Shown piece by piece: positions 26,812 to 35,326 of a stretch of 64,000 nucleotides of DNA. Every line of letters starts with the position of its first letter. The stretch's first letter is position 1. The position numbers and the translations under genes were made by a program. The stretch comes from Candidatus Gastranaerophilales bacterium (lineage in GTDB: Bacteria > Cyanobacteriota > Vampirovibrionia > Gastranaerophilales > Gastranaerophilaceae): positions 95,351-159,350 of the forward strand of contig CALUPO010000003.1 in the NCBI GenBank assembly GCA_944322675.1. Reading direction: 5' to 3'. The notes under the pieces are model-generated. The model was given only the letters and a program-made list of their open reading frames with translations, was not told the origin of the DNA and searched no databases.

Positions 26812-26850
26812 AAACCCGTACAAAGAAATAAATCAATGTACGGATTTTTA
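26812..26850. terminator. Bidirectional terminator
   Basis: CCGTACA (26816-26822) pairs with TGTACGG (26837-26843), with A-rich sequence before and ATTTTTA after, so it can stop both the rightward coiled-coil genes and the leftward SLH gene that ends at 26870. Confidence 0.75.
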
Positions 26851-26869
26851 CATTTAGGATATAAATTAA

Positions 26870-29134
26870 CTATTGTTCATTACATCCAAAAGAAATAGTA
26901 ACTTGTTCTTTTGGATTAACTGAAGAAACTCTCATACCATTTTTATCAACAAGATAAGTAATTTCATCAGCTGTATATCCAAATAATCCCATAGTACCGC
27001 TTAAAGCTGTGCGAGTTACGTCAATTGGAGCCTTAACTGTATTTTTAATAGCATCAACATAACTTCTTCCAGCTGCACCAAGTTGTCCCTGGAATATTTC
27101 ACCGGTACCTACACCAACACCATCAAATACAGATTCAACAGCATTACCTGCATTAACAATAGCCCCACCAACAGTACGTCCAACGTTACCTAAAATACCA
27201 CCTGTCCAAGTAAATGGAGCTTCAACAAGTTTCGCAAAGAAATTAGGACGTTTCATAGTGTTAACTTGAGCAACTATAATTTGATTTGGTAAGTTAACTT
27301 TGCATTTGCCATTTTGGATATCTTTGAAGCTTAATTTTAATCCACCCTTACATTTCATTGTAGGACGAATAACTTCAGTTACAACACCATGAACAACAGA
27401 ACCGGCAGGGAAGCATTGTCCATCAATTGTCACAGCATCAATTGTACGTGCAGCAAATCTATCACCAATATTTGCATGTTTTGCACTTATTTCATCATTA
27501 AAGCAAAGTTGAAGTGTAGGAACTTTTACAGTAGTTTCTTTTTCAACATAAGCTTTACTATTTTCACAAGGACATCCATCGTTTAAAGTTACTTTGTCTT
27601 GTGTATCATATCCAATAGCCACACGAACTGATTGTAACATTGAAGCTATATCAGCACGACTTGCATCGTTATTTGGATTAATATTTTTAGGTTGTGGAGA
27701 ATTTGCCAACACACCTGCTTGAAGTGATTTAGCAACTCCAATTGCAGCCCAGGATGGAACATTATTACCATCACAATATTGACTTAATATTTCACGTGCC
27801 TGACAATCTGTCATTTCACAATTTATACCTTTTGATAATATAGTTAAAGCCTCTGCACGTGAAACGGTTTCATTAGGTTTAAACATATTATTAGGATATC
27901 CACACATTAAACCATTAGCAACAGCTTTGTTAATAATTTTGTTAGCCCAATGGTTTTTAGGCACATCTTTAAAATGAGTTTGTGGACAAGTCATATTGTC
28001 ATTTAAATTGAAACCTTTAATAGTCATTGAAGCTAATTCAGCACGTGACACAGGAAGTGAAGGTTTAAATGTTCTATCGGGATAGCCTACAATAATATCA
28101 TTTTCAGCTAATCTATTAATTTCACATCCAGCCCAATATCCTTGAGGAACATCAGGGAATACACTTGTCAAAGGAGCAGCAGCACCTGTTTGCGATATAG
28201 TAAAAGGTTCCAATGATTTTTTACAAACATCCATACTTGTTTGAGTTTGGATTTGAACAGGACAACCACAATTATTTTGAGCAACCGGTACACCACATCC
28301 ACATGGATTACATGTATTTGTTACTACAGGTATTTGACATGCTTGACCTGTTGAACATCCGTTATTACAAGAATTACATGATTTCTTACAATCACTTGAC
28401 CCAAACATATTAAACGGATTTAACCAGCTAAATGAACTTGATTTTGTAGCACAAGGATCACACGTATTACATTGAACAGGTGCAGCTGCTCCACATGGAT
28501 CACATTCAGATCTTGCTACAGGAATACCATCTGTACAAGCACTTAGTGCATTTTCACAAGGAATATGACTTGTTGCACAACTTGGACAAGGTGTATATGG
28601 TGATTCATTTATTGCTATACCATTATTATATTCACCAACCACATTATTTCCGCCATAAACTGCATATGGGTAAGCGTAAATTTGTTGACGTTGTGAATCA
28701 CTTATATTTGAAGCATTAGGACATACAGCACATGTAGGCTCACCATTATCCGGACACTTAGCCATAGGTGGACAATCACAAGGTGCTGCACCACATGGAT
28801 CACATTCACAAGGATTACATTTTTCTTTTTTACAAGGATCACATTCATTACATGGCGTTGCACAAGGATCACAAGGTTTTACACAAGGATCACAAGGTGC
28901 AGCTGCTCCACATGGATCACATTCACAAGGATTACAATTGCAATTTTCCTTAGGTTGCATACATTTTGGACATTTTGCATTATGTGGTGTAACTTTTGTT
29001 TTACATCCACTAATTGGACAAGCAGCTAAATTCATTCCTGTTATATCATCAATTGTTGCTGCACTAATAGATACGCTACTTGCTAAAAGACCTATACTTA
29101 AAGCAGCAGCAAGTGTCATTTTGTTAATTGTCAT
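26870..29134 (-). CDS. Cys-rich SLH-domain surface protein
   Basis: A 754-residue exported protein. It has a signal peptide (about 1-26, AALSIGLLASSVSISA). A Cys/Pro-rich region (about 38-300) has at least seven CDPC and three CNPC units, often followed by GAAAP. Three S-layer homology domains follow (VFPDVPQGYWAGCEINRLAE and VGYPDRTFKPSLPVSRAEL at about 335; VPKNHWANKIINKAV at about 395; a third at about 460). The C-terminal domain (about 530-754) has Gly-rich helices and ends in a Cys. SLH domains attach proteins to cell-wall polymers. The Cys-rich part could be disulfide-cross-linked or bind metal. GGAGG precedes the ATG. Confidence 0.8.
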   Translation of the reverse strand: MTINKMTLAAALSIGLLASSVSISAATIDDITGMNLAACPISGCKTKVTPHNAKCPKCMQPKENCNCNPCECDPCGAAAPCDPCVKPCDPCATPCNECDPCKKEKCNPCECDPCGAAPCDCPPMAKCPDNGEPTCAVCPNASNISDSQRQQIYAYPYAVYGGNNVVGEYNNGIAINESPYTPCPSCATSHIPCENALSACTDGIPVARSECDPCGAAAPVQCNTCDPCATKSSSFSWLNPFNMFGSSDCKKSCNSCNNGCSTGQACQIPVVTNTCNPCGCGVPVAQNNCGCPVQIQTQTSMDVCKKSLEPFTISQTGAAAPLTSVFPDVPQGYWAGCEINRLAENDIIVGYPDRTFKPSLPVSRAELASMTIKGFNLNDNMTCPQTHFKDVPKNHWANKIINKAVANGLMCGYPNNMFKPNETVSRAEALTILSKGINCEMTDCQAREILSQYCDGNNVPSWAAIGVAKSLQAGVLANSPQPKNINPNNDASRADIASMLQSVRVAIGYDTQDKVTLNDGCPCENSKAYVEKETTVKVPTLQLCFNDEISAKHANIGDRFAARTIDAVTIDGQCFPAGSVVHGVVTEVIRPTMKCKGGLKLSFKDIQNGKCKVNLPNQIIVAQVNTMKRPNFFAKLVEAPFTWTGGILGNVGRTVGGAIVNAGNAVESVFDGVGVGTGEIFQGQLGAAGRSYVDAIKNTVKAPIDVTRTALSGTMGLFGYTADEITYLVDKNGMRVSSVNPKEQVTISFGCNEQ
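28478..28960 (-). repeat. Internal CDPC-coding repeats in the SLH gene
   Basis: The Cys-rich part is made of near-identical DNA units. GCAGCTGCTCCACATGGATC (plus-strand reading) occurs near 28481 and 28898, and a shortened form near 28786, each followed by ACATTC. The repetition suggests growth and shrinkage by recombination. Confidence 0.6.
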
Positions 29135-29438
29135 CTCTTTCCTCCTATTTTGAAATTTGTTTGTAAAAATAATTTACAATATTTAAAATTTCGTTACATA
29201 AAATTATGCTTTTGAAATACACTTTTATTCATTACCAAAAAAGATAATCTGAAATAGCTATTTAGTTAGAAGTATTAAACTTTTAATGTAGTATTAAAAT
29301 TTATTATTCTTAATAAAACTTAATAATATAAAACATAATTAGCAATTTTTTTATTTCTTTTGTTTTTATTTATATATAATAAATATATAAATAATATTAA
29401 AGATTTGGTTCAAAGTTTAATAAAGGGGTAAATATATT
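29135..29438. promoter_or_regulatory. Divergent promoter region, SLH gene and small gene
   Basis: 304 bp without a gene. Toward the SLH gene there is GGAGG at about 29146-29150 and AT-rich sequence with TTACAA-type boxes. Toward the plus-strand small gene lies element C (AGCAA at 29341, GTTTTTA at 29362) followed by TATATATAAT about 55 bp before the ATG. No RNA gene recognised. Confidence 0.45.
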
Positions 29439-29686
29439 ATGGCATTTCAAGCAAAAGATTTTATTGATTCAGCATTAATTCAAAAATACGCTAGAGCTCA
29501 AGTTGACAATCCTAGTTTAGTTAAAGAAGTTGATGCTAATAAAATGCTTTCAAGTATGAATGATATTTCTTTAATGCAAAAACTTTACGTTAATATGAAT
29601 ATCAAAGTACAAAACATAAATAAAAATATTACAGATATTAAAACTCATCAATATGCAAGAACTTCTTTTGTTTTAAATTGTTAATA
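29341..29686 (+). repeat. 346-bp direct repeat, copy 1
   Basis: Identical to 30308-30653 apart from two substitutions (one in the leader and one silent in the gene). The unit comprises the AGCAA/GTTTTTA element, the leader and the full 81-codon gene. Copies are 967 bp apart and flank maf. Confidence 0.9.
29439..29684 (+). CDS. Small conserved helical protein, copy 1 of 2
   Basis: The protein has 81 residues starting MAFQAKDFIDSALIQKYA and ending in VLNC. It is mostly helical by composition, without signal peptide or membrane segment. An identical protein is encoded at 30406. AAGGGG precedes the ATG. The terminal Cys is unusual but not in a lipid-modification motif. I do not recognise the family. 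Two preserved copies with the same promoter suggest either selection for dose or very recent duplication. Confidence 0.65.
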   Translation: MAFQAKDFIDSALIQKYARAQVDNPSLVKEVDANKMLSSMNDISLMQKLYVNMNIKVQNINKNITDIKTHQYARTSFVLNC

Positions 29687-29708
29687 TTTTTATAGTATAA
29701 TTTATTTT

Positions 29709-30284
29709 ATGGATAAAAAAATTATACTTGCATCAAATTCACCCAGAAGAAAAGAAATATTAGAAAGCCTAAATATAAATTTTGAAATAATTCCTTCAAA
29801 TTATGATGAACCAATTAAAGAAAATGATATTTTCTCCTATAAAAAAATTGAACTAATCGCATTAAACAAAGCTAAAAATATTTTAAACCAAATACTAACC
29901 CCATCTATAATTATATCAGCAGACACTATTGTAATAAATGATAATAAAGTTTTATTGAAACCAAAAAATTACAAAAATGCTTATAATATTTTAAAATCCC
30001 TATCAAATAAAGAACATAAAGTCGTAACATCAGTTTGTATTTATGACACTTATAATAATCATTATATAACATATTCAACAACAACAAATATATGGTTTAA
30101 TAATTTATCTTCTAATCAAATCAAAAATTATATTTTACAATACAAACCATATGATAAAGCAGGAGCTTATGGCATCCAAGAATTACCTTCAAACTTTGTA
30201 AAAAGAATTGAAGGAAGTTTTTCAAATGTAGTAGGATTAGGAAAAGAAGATTTAATAGTCAATTTATCAAAATTCTTAACATAA
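29709..30284 (+). CDS. maf: Maf-like nucleotide pyrophosphatase
   Basis: Maf proteins hydrolyse non-canonical or modified nucleoside triphosphates and affect septum formation. The 191-residue protein has the N-terminal signature LASNSPRRKEIL (7-18), the second motif SADTIVI, and KAGAYGIQ near 145. A TATAAT lies at 29696-29701, only 8 bp before the ATG, and there is no ribosome site, so a leaderless message or read-through from the small gene is likely. It sits between two copies of a 346-bp repeat. Confidence 0.9.
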   Translation: MDKKIILASNSPRRKEILESLNINFEIIPSNYDEPIKENDIFSYKKIELIALNKAKNILNQILTPSIIISADTIVINDNKVLLKPKNYKNAYNILKSLSNKEHKVVTSVCIYDTYNNHYITYSTTTNIWFNNLSSNQIKNYILQYKPYDKAGAYGIQELPSNFVKRIEGSFSNVVGLGKEDLIVNLSKFLT

Positions 30285-30307
30285 CTTAATAAAAATAACT
30301 CTATTTA

Positions 30308-30653
30308 AGCAATTTTTTTATTCCTTTTGTTTTTATTTATATATAATAAATATATAAATAATATTAAAGATTTGGTTCAAAGTTTAATAAAGGGGTAAAT
30401 ATATTATGGCATTTCAAGCAAAAGATTTTATTGATTCAGCATTAATTCAAAAATACGCTAGAGCTCAAGTTGACAATCCTAGTTTAGTTAAAGAAGTTGA
30501 TGCTAATAAAATGCTTTCAAGTATGAATGATATTTCTTTAATGCAAAAACTTTACGTTAATATGAATATCAAAGTACAAAATATAAATAAAAATATTACA
30601 GATATTAAAACTCATCAATATGCAAGAACTTCTTTTGTTTTAAATTGTTAATA
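30308..30653 (+). repeat. 346-bp direct repeat, copy 2
   Basis: Second copy of 29341-29686, differing at two bases. Its right end is 4 bp from the stop of the convergent histidine kinase gene. Confidence 0.9.
30406..30651 (+). CDS. Small conserved helical protein, copy 2 of 2
   Basis: An 81-residue protein identical to the one at 29439, with the same leader and AAGGGG ribosome site. The gene ends 5 bp before the convergent histidine kinase stop, with no visible terminator between. Confidence 0.65.
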   Translation: MAFQAKDFIDSALIQKYARAQVDNPSLVKEVDANKMLSSMNDISLMQKLYVNMNIKVQNINKNITDIKTHQYARTSFVLNC

Positions 30654-30656
30654 ACA

Positions 30657-32336
30657 TTATGAATAAGGAAGTATAATTTTAAAACTAGTTCCAACCCCGA
30701 CTTTTGATTCAAAAGTTATGCTGCCCATATGTTTTTCAATTATTTTTTTACAAATAGCAAGTCCAAGCCCAGTGCCTTCACCATATGGTTTTGTTGAAAA
30801 TCCAGTGTTAAATATTTTTTTCATATATTTTGTTTCGATACCACAACCTGAATCTTTAAATATTATTTCTAAGTTATTATTATTCATTTGAGTAAATATT
30901 TCAATTGTTCCATATCCACTAATACTTTGTTTGGCATTTATTATTAAATTCATAAATACTTGATTTAGTAAATTAGGATAACATTTTATATTATCAATAT
31001 TAGAATAATGTTTAATTATTGTAATTTTATTTTTTAACTCATGATTTAATAATTCTAAAGTTAAGTCAATTTCATCATTTATATTAACATTTTGAAGTTG
31101 GGCTTCATCAAGCCTTACGAATTTCTTTAAAGATATAACTATATTTTTTATTCGTTTTATGGCTTCTTCATCAAGTTTATTTATATAATTAAGTTTGTCA
31201 AAAATATCTTTATTTTTTTCATTAAATGTTATTTTATCTATAATTTTAAATCGTAAATTATTATTTGAATTAACAGAAGCCAACGGTGTATTAATTTCAT
31301 GTGCCACACCTGCTATAAGTTGACCTAATGATGCCATTTTTTCAGAATTTATTAAGTGTATTTGTGTCTCTTTTAGCTCATTTAGTGTTTTCTTTAGTTC
31401 TTTATTTGTAGTTTTTACTTTGTTAAATAAATTTGCAAGACTACAAGCTTGAGAAATCTGAACAGATAAAGATGAAATTAAATCACTTTGTGTTGTTAAA
31501 CTTACCTTTTGCTTAGAAAAACCAATAATTATGCCCAATAATTTCTTTTGATGGAATATGGGAATAATTATTCTAAATAAAGAAGATTTAAAAATTTTTT
31601 TACTTTTTTCATAAGGTTTCAAAACAAAAGTTGTTAAATATTTACCTTTTAGCAATTTTTCATATTCTTCATCAGATAAAGTAAACTTCGTATCACACGT
31701 TAAAACATTTTTAGTTTTGGGATAAACATGCGTCACCTTAAATTTTGTTCTACGTTCAAATTCTGCAAAAGAAATTGTAAATGAATTAATTAAAGGGCAT
31801 ATTTCCTTTAAAGCCGATAAAATTATTTCATTATAATCAATTGATTTTCGAATTTTATCATTTATACGATTCAATATATTCATTTTTAAAACATGAAGCT
31901 GTGAAATATTATTTAATTCACTTAGTCTATTATTTTCTGATTTTAGATTATTTTTTTCATCTTCTAATAATTTATAACTAGTATATAATTCTTCATATTT
32001 TAATTTATAAGTAATATTATTAAAACATAAGAGTCTATTTTCATTTTCAATATATGAACTTAGTTCATAAAATTTTAAATTTAAATTTTCATCACGATAA
32101 TTAACAATCGCATAAAAGTTTTCACTTGATAAAAGACAAAAATCAAGTGGTGTAAGATTAATATTTTTTTCAGGTTCTAAAACACAAAAATCAAAATCAA
32201 ATTTATTTTTAAAACGACTAATATTTTCAACAACACCAAATTCATAAATAAATAAACTATTTGCTAGAACAGGATTATTATACTTATCAAATATAATACA
32301 GGGTATATTCAATTGTTTTATAAGATTATAATTCAT
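30657..32336 (-). CDS. Cytosolic sensor histidine kinase
   Basis: A 559-residue protein with no membrane segment, so it senses a cytosolic signal. A PAS-like N-terminus (about 10-120) is followed by a coiled coil (about 115-150) and a GAF-like region (about 165-300). The dimerisation helix has the phospho-His in ASLGQLIAGVAHEINTPLA (about 342-360). The ATPase has the N box NQVFMNLIINAKQS, G1 DSGCGIE and G2 GEGTGLGLAICKKI. No response regulator gene is next to it. It starts 2 bp after the DUF212 stop. Confidence 0.9.
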   Translation of the reverse strand: MNYNLIKQLNIPCIIFDKYNNPVLANSLFIYEFGVVENISRFKNKFDFDFCVLEPEKNINLTPLDFCLLSSENFYAIVNYRDENLNLKFYELSSYIENENRLLCFNNITYKLKYEELYTSYKLLEDEKNNLKSENNRLSELNNISQLHVLKMNILNRINDKIRKSIDYNEIILSALKEICPLINSFTISFAEFERRTKFKVTHVYPKTKNVLTCDTKFTLSDEEYEKLLKGKYLTTFVLKPYEKSKKIFKSSLFRIIIPIFHQKKLLGIIIGFSKQKVSLTTQSDLISSLSVQISQACSLANLFNKVKTTNKELKKTLNELKETQIHLINSEKMASLGQLIAGVAHEINTPLASVNSNNNLRFKIIDKITFNEKNKDIFDKLNYINKLDEEAIKRIKNIVISLKKFVRLDEAQLQNVNINDEIDLTLELLNHELKNKITIIKHYSNIDNIKCYPNLLNQVFMNLIINAKQSISGYGTIEIFTQMNNNNLEIIFKDSGCGIETKYMKKIFNTGFSTKPYGEGTGLGLAICKKIIEKHMGSITFESKVGVGTSFKIILPYS

Positions 32337-32338
32337 AC

Positions 32339-32794
32339 TTAAACAAGAAATGTAAAATTAATATACGCAATAGCAATACCTGTAATTGCCCCAAAGAAAA
32401 CCTCAAGCGGAGTATGTCCTAAAAGCTCTTTTAATTTATCACCTGCATCTATTGGATTATGCTGGTATATATCATCCATTATACGATTCAAGCACTGTGC
32501 CATTTTACCTGCTGAACGTCTCAACCCTGCTGCATCATACATAACAACAAGTGCATAAGTTGCAGCTATTGCAAATTCAACAGAATGAATACCGCAAACT
32601 ATTGCAACAGAAGTTGTAAGTCCAACAACTCCAGCACTGTGACTTGATGGCATACCACCTGTAGTTACAAGCATTCTCCAATCTATTTTCTGATTTAACA
32701 CAATATAACCAAAAAATTTTAATAGCTGTGCAATAATAGCAGCCTCAATACCCGTAAACAACATAAATAATCCTGAATCTGTGCAACTTACCAT
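32339..32794 (-). CDS. DUF212 (YuiD-type divergent PAP2) membrane protein
   Basis: A 151-residue protein with the family motifs GGMPSSHSAGVVGL (about 45-58) and DAAGLRRSAGKMAQCLN (about 86-102), and several hydrophobic segments. It is related to the acid-phosphatase/haloperoxidase-like family. In Cyanobacteria such genes often neighbour a prenyl diphosphate synthase, as here (2-bp gap). A lipid or prenyl phosphate substrate is a fair guess. Confidence 0.85.
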   Translation of the reverse strand: MVSCTDSGLFMLFTGIEAAIIAQLLKFFGYIVLNQKIDWRMLVTTGGMPSSHSAGVVGLTTSVAIVCGIHSVEFAIAATYALVVMYDAAGLRRSAGKMAQCLNRIMDDIYQHNPIDAGDKLKELLGHTPLEVFFGAITGIAIAYINFTFLV

Positions 32795-32796
32795 TA

Positions 32797-33660
32797 TTAA
32801 TCAACCCTCATTTCTATATTTTTTATCAACTCTTTAAATATCTTTGACTCAAATCTGTTACTTTCTAATATATCACAACATTTTTGACAATAATAGCCAA
32901 GTTTATTTCGTGATTCATCTAAACCAAAAAACTTAACAAACGTAGCTTTTGATGATTTTTCATCTTTTTTTGGAGTTTTACCCAAAACTTCAAAACTTTT
33001 TGTTTCATCAATAATATCATCAGATATTTGAAATGCCATCCCAAAACATTGAGCAAACTTTGTTAACTCAATCAATAAACTATCATCCGCATTTGCAAGC
33101 ATTGCACCTATACGAATTGCACACTCAAACAATGCACTAGTTTTTTTTGTATGAATATACAATAAAGTTTCATATGATATATCTTTACCTTCACTATCCA
33201 AGTCCATGATTTGACCTGCAATAATACCATTAACACCGGCTGCATTAAAAAATTCATTTAAAACATTTACCTTTAAACTTTCCTCAATATCTGAATATTT
33301 TATAATAATCTGCGGTGCAAAAGACAATAAAGCATCCCCTGATAAAATAGCAGTTGATTCACCAAATACCTTATGATTTGTCAATTTACCCCTACGATAG
33401 TCATCATTATCCATACAGGGCAAATCATCATGTATTAAACTTTGACAATGCAGCATTTCAATTGCACAAGAGGCTGGAATACCTTTTTCATAGCTGCCTG
33501 AAATCATATTTAAAGTTTCAAGCAACATAACAGGACGCAAACGCTTTCCCCCATTTAAAACTGAATATCGCATTGATTCATATATTTTTTGAGGATAATC
33601 TACCTTTATATATTCATTTAGCTTTTTTTCTATAATTTTTTTATAATCTTCAAATTCCAT
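32797..33660 (-). CDS. ispA: Prenyl diphosphate synthase (farnesyl/geranylgeranyl, IspA/CrtE type)
   Basis: Chain elongation of isoprenoid diphosphates. The 287-residue protein has the first Asp-rich motif DDLPCMDNDDYRRG (DDxxxxD form, about 79-92) and the second motif DDIID (about 215). MEP-pathway gene ispD lies elsewhere in the window. Its start overlaps the end of rsgA by 11 bp. Whether the product is C15 or C20 cannot be read with certainty. Confidence 0.88.
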   Translation of the reverse strand: MEFEDYKKIIEKKLNEYIKVDYPQKIYESMRYSVLNGGKRLRPVMLLETLNMISGSYEKGIPASCAIEMLHCQSLIHDDLPCMDNDDYRRGKLTNHKVFGESTAILSGDALLSFAPQIIIKYSDIEESLKVNVLNEFFNAAGVNGIIAGQIMDLDSEGKDISYETLLYIHTKKTSALFECAIRIGAMLANADDSLLIELTKFAQCFGMAFQISDDIIDETKSFEVLGKTPKKDEKSSKATFVKFFGLDESRNKLGYYCQKCCDILESNRFESKIFKELIKNIEMRVD

Positions 33661-34684
33661 TTTCTTCCTCTAAATTATATTTTATATTCTGTTTTTGTAA
33701 ACGCCTTGAAGGGACTCGTTTCTTTTCACTAATCTTAACAAAAGGTTTTTGTTGATTTATTTTATATCCAGTTTCTACTTTTTTTCCATTATATGTCAAT
33801 TTATCTTTATATTTTTTAGCTTCTTTTAAAAAACTTAAATAACTTTGATATCTGGTCATTGATATATTTTCAGGTATATTATTTATTATATTACAATTAT
33901 CTTCATATGAATGAGTGCAATTATTAAACTTACATTTATCTTTATATTTTTGAAATTCAACAAACAAATTATCAAGTTCATTTGGGAGTATAAAATCAAA
34001 ACTTAAATACGAAAATCCAGGTGTATCAATTATATACGTTTTATCATTCTTAACAAATTCAAGAATATACATTTGTAAATGCCTTGTTGTATGGGTTCCT
34101 TTTTCACTTTTTTTACTTATTGTATTAGTTTTTAAAAAAAGATTTTTACTTAAACTATTAACAATTGAGGACTTTCCTACACCTGAAATTCCTGAAAGTA
34201 CAGTTGTTTTATTCTTTAACTTATCTTGTAACAATTTAAAACCATTTTTATTTTTAGCACTTACGACAATAGTCTCATATCCAATGTCTTCATAAATATT
34301 AACTATTTTATCTATTTCATAACTTGAACACAAATCTGATTTATTAAAACAAATTAAAGGTTTTATTTTATTATATTCAAAAAAACATAAAAATCTGTCA
34401 ATTTGTGTGTAATTAATACAAGGTTCTTTTAAAGCAACAACAAGCATAGCTTGATCTATATTGGCAACTTTAGGTCTTATAAGCTCATTTTTCCTGTTGA
34501 TTATCTCACTTATTACTCCTTGATTATTAGTTTGACTTATAGCATCAAAATATACATTGTCACCAACTACAACATTTTTTTTCTGCTTTTTTAAAACTTC
34601 TTTTAACTTACACTCAAAAACTTTTGAATTAGAAAGAACATAATAAAAATCAGAATGTATTTTAAAAACTTTCCCTTTATTCAT
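33650..34684 (-). CDS. rsgA: Ribosome small subunit GTPase RsgA
   Basis: RsgA helps 30S maturation. It is a circularly permuted GTPase of 344 residues: OB-like N-terminus, then G4 NKSD before G1 SGVGKSS and G3 DTPGF. A C-terminal zinc site reads CKFNNCTHSYEDNC. The last 50 residues are very basic (KKRVPSRRLQKQNIKYN). It overlaps the prenyl synthase gene by 11 bp. Confidence 0.95.
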   Translation of the reverse strand: MNKGKVFKIHSDFYYVLSNSKVFECKLKEVLKKQKKNVVVGDNVYFDAISQTNNQGVISEIINRKNELIRPKVANIDQAMLVVALKEPCINYTQIDRFLCFFEYNKIKPLICFNKSDLCSSYEIDKIVNIYEDIGYETIVVSAKNKNGFKLLQDKLKNKTTVLSGISGVGKSSIVNSLSKNLFLKTNTISKKSEKGTHTTRHLQMYILEFVKNDKTYIIDTPGFSYLSFDFILPNELDNLFVEFQKYKDKCKFNNCTHSYEDNCNIINNIPENISMTRYQSYLSFLKEAKKYKDKLTYNGKKVETGYKINQQKPFVKISEKKRVPSRRLQKQNIKYNLEEENGI

Positions 34685-34724
34685 TTAATAATTTTACAAT
34701 ATTTTCATTTTTTTTGCCATAAAT

Positions 34725-35321
34725 TTACAAAATAATAGCACCTTGACGTAATATTTTTACATTTTCATTTTCTATTTTTACAACTGTTGATTCAAAACCC
34801 TTTGCCTTATAACCAAAATCATCAAAAATATAATTTACTTTATCTCCAAGTTCTTTTTTAACATCATTATAATTTTTTCCGCTTAAATTTCCTGAAATAT
34901 TAGCACTAGTTGTTGCAAGCACATGACCTTCAATTATGTTACATATATTTTGAAAAACAATATTATCAGGCACTCGAACACCAACTGTTTCAAAATTTGA
35001 AGTTATAAATCCCGGTGTCAAATGTGATTTTTCGCAAACAATAGTTAAAGCACCTGGAAAATATTTTTTAACTAAATTATCCATTATATTATTTTTTTCA
35101 TTTTTAATATACTTTTTTAAATTTTCATATGAATCCGACATTAAAATTAAAGGTTTCTTTATATCACGCTTCTTTATATTATAAATTTTTTGAACAGCTT
35201 CTTTATTATGAGGCAAACATCCAACTCCCCAAACAGTATCAGTAACAAAGGATATAACTCCTCCTGAATTTAAAAGATCATTAATATACTTAATAAATTC
35301 TCTATCCTCAAATATTTTCAT
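34725..35321 (-). CDS. tsaC: L-threonylcarbamoyladenylate synthase (TsaC/Sua5 family)
   Basis: Makes threonylcarbamoyl-AMP for the t6A37 modification of tRNAs. In 198 residues the YrdC-fold marks are present: SFVTDTVWGVGC (about 24-35), YNIKKRDIKKPLI (about 47-59), FPGALTIV, GVRVPDN and ATTSANISG. There is no C-terminal Sua5 domain, so it is the short TsaC-like form. It lies 5 bp after murJ. mtaB, which methylthiolates t6A-type bases, is at 52971 in the same window. Confidence 0.9.
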   Translation of the reverse strand: MKIFEDREFIKYINDLLNSGGVISFVTDTVWGVGCLPHNKEAVQKIYNIKKRDIKKPLILMSDSYENLKKYIKNEKNNIMDNLVKKYFPGALTIVCEKSHLTPGFITSNFETVGVRVPDNIVFQNICNIIEGHVLATTSANISGNLSGKNYNDVKKELGDKVNYIFDDFGYKAKGFESTVVKIENENVKILRQGAIIL

Positions 35322-35326
35322 AATTT

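Noticed and set aside
28213..28953. Several His/Leu/Tyr-rich plus-strand frames inside the SLH gene
   Set aside because: Low-complexity shadows of the Cys/Pro repeat region; none has a plausible start site.
29341..30653. Composite transposon around maf
   Set aside because: The flanking repeats are ordinary genes with promoters, no transposase, no terminal inverted repeats and no target duplication seen.
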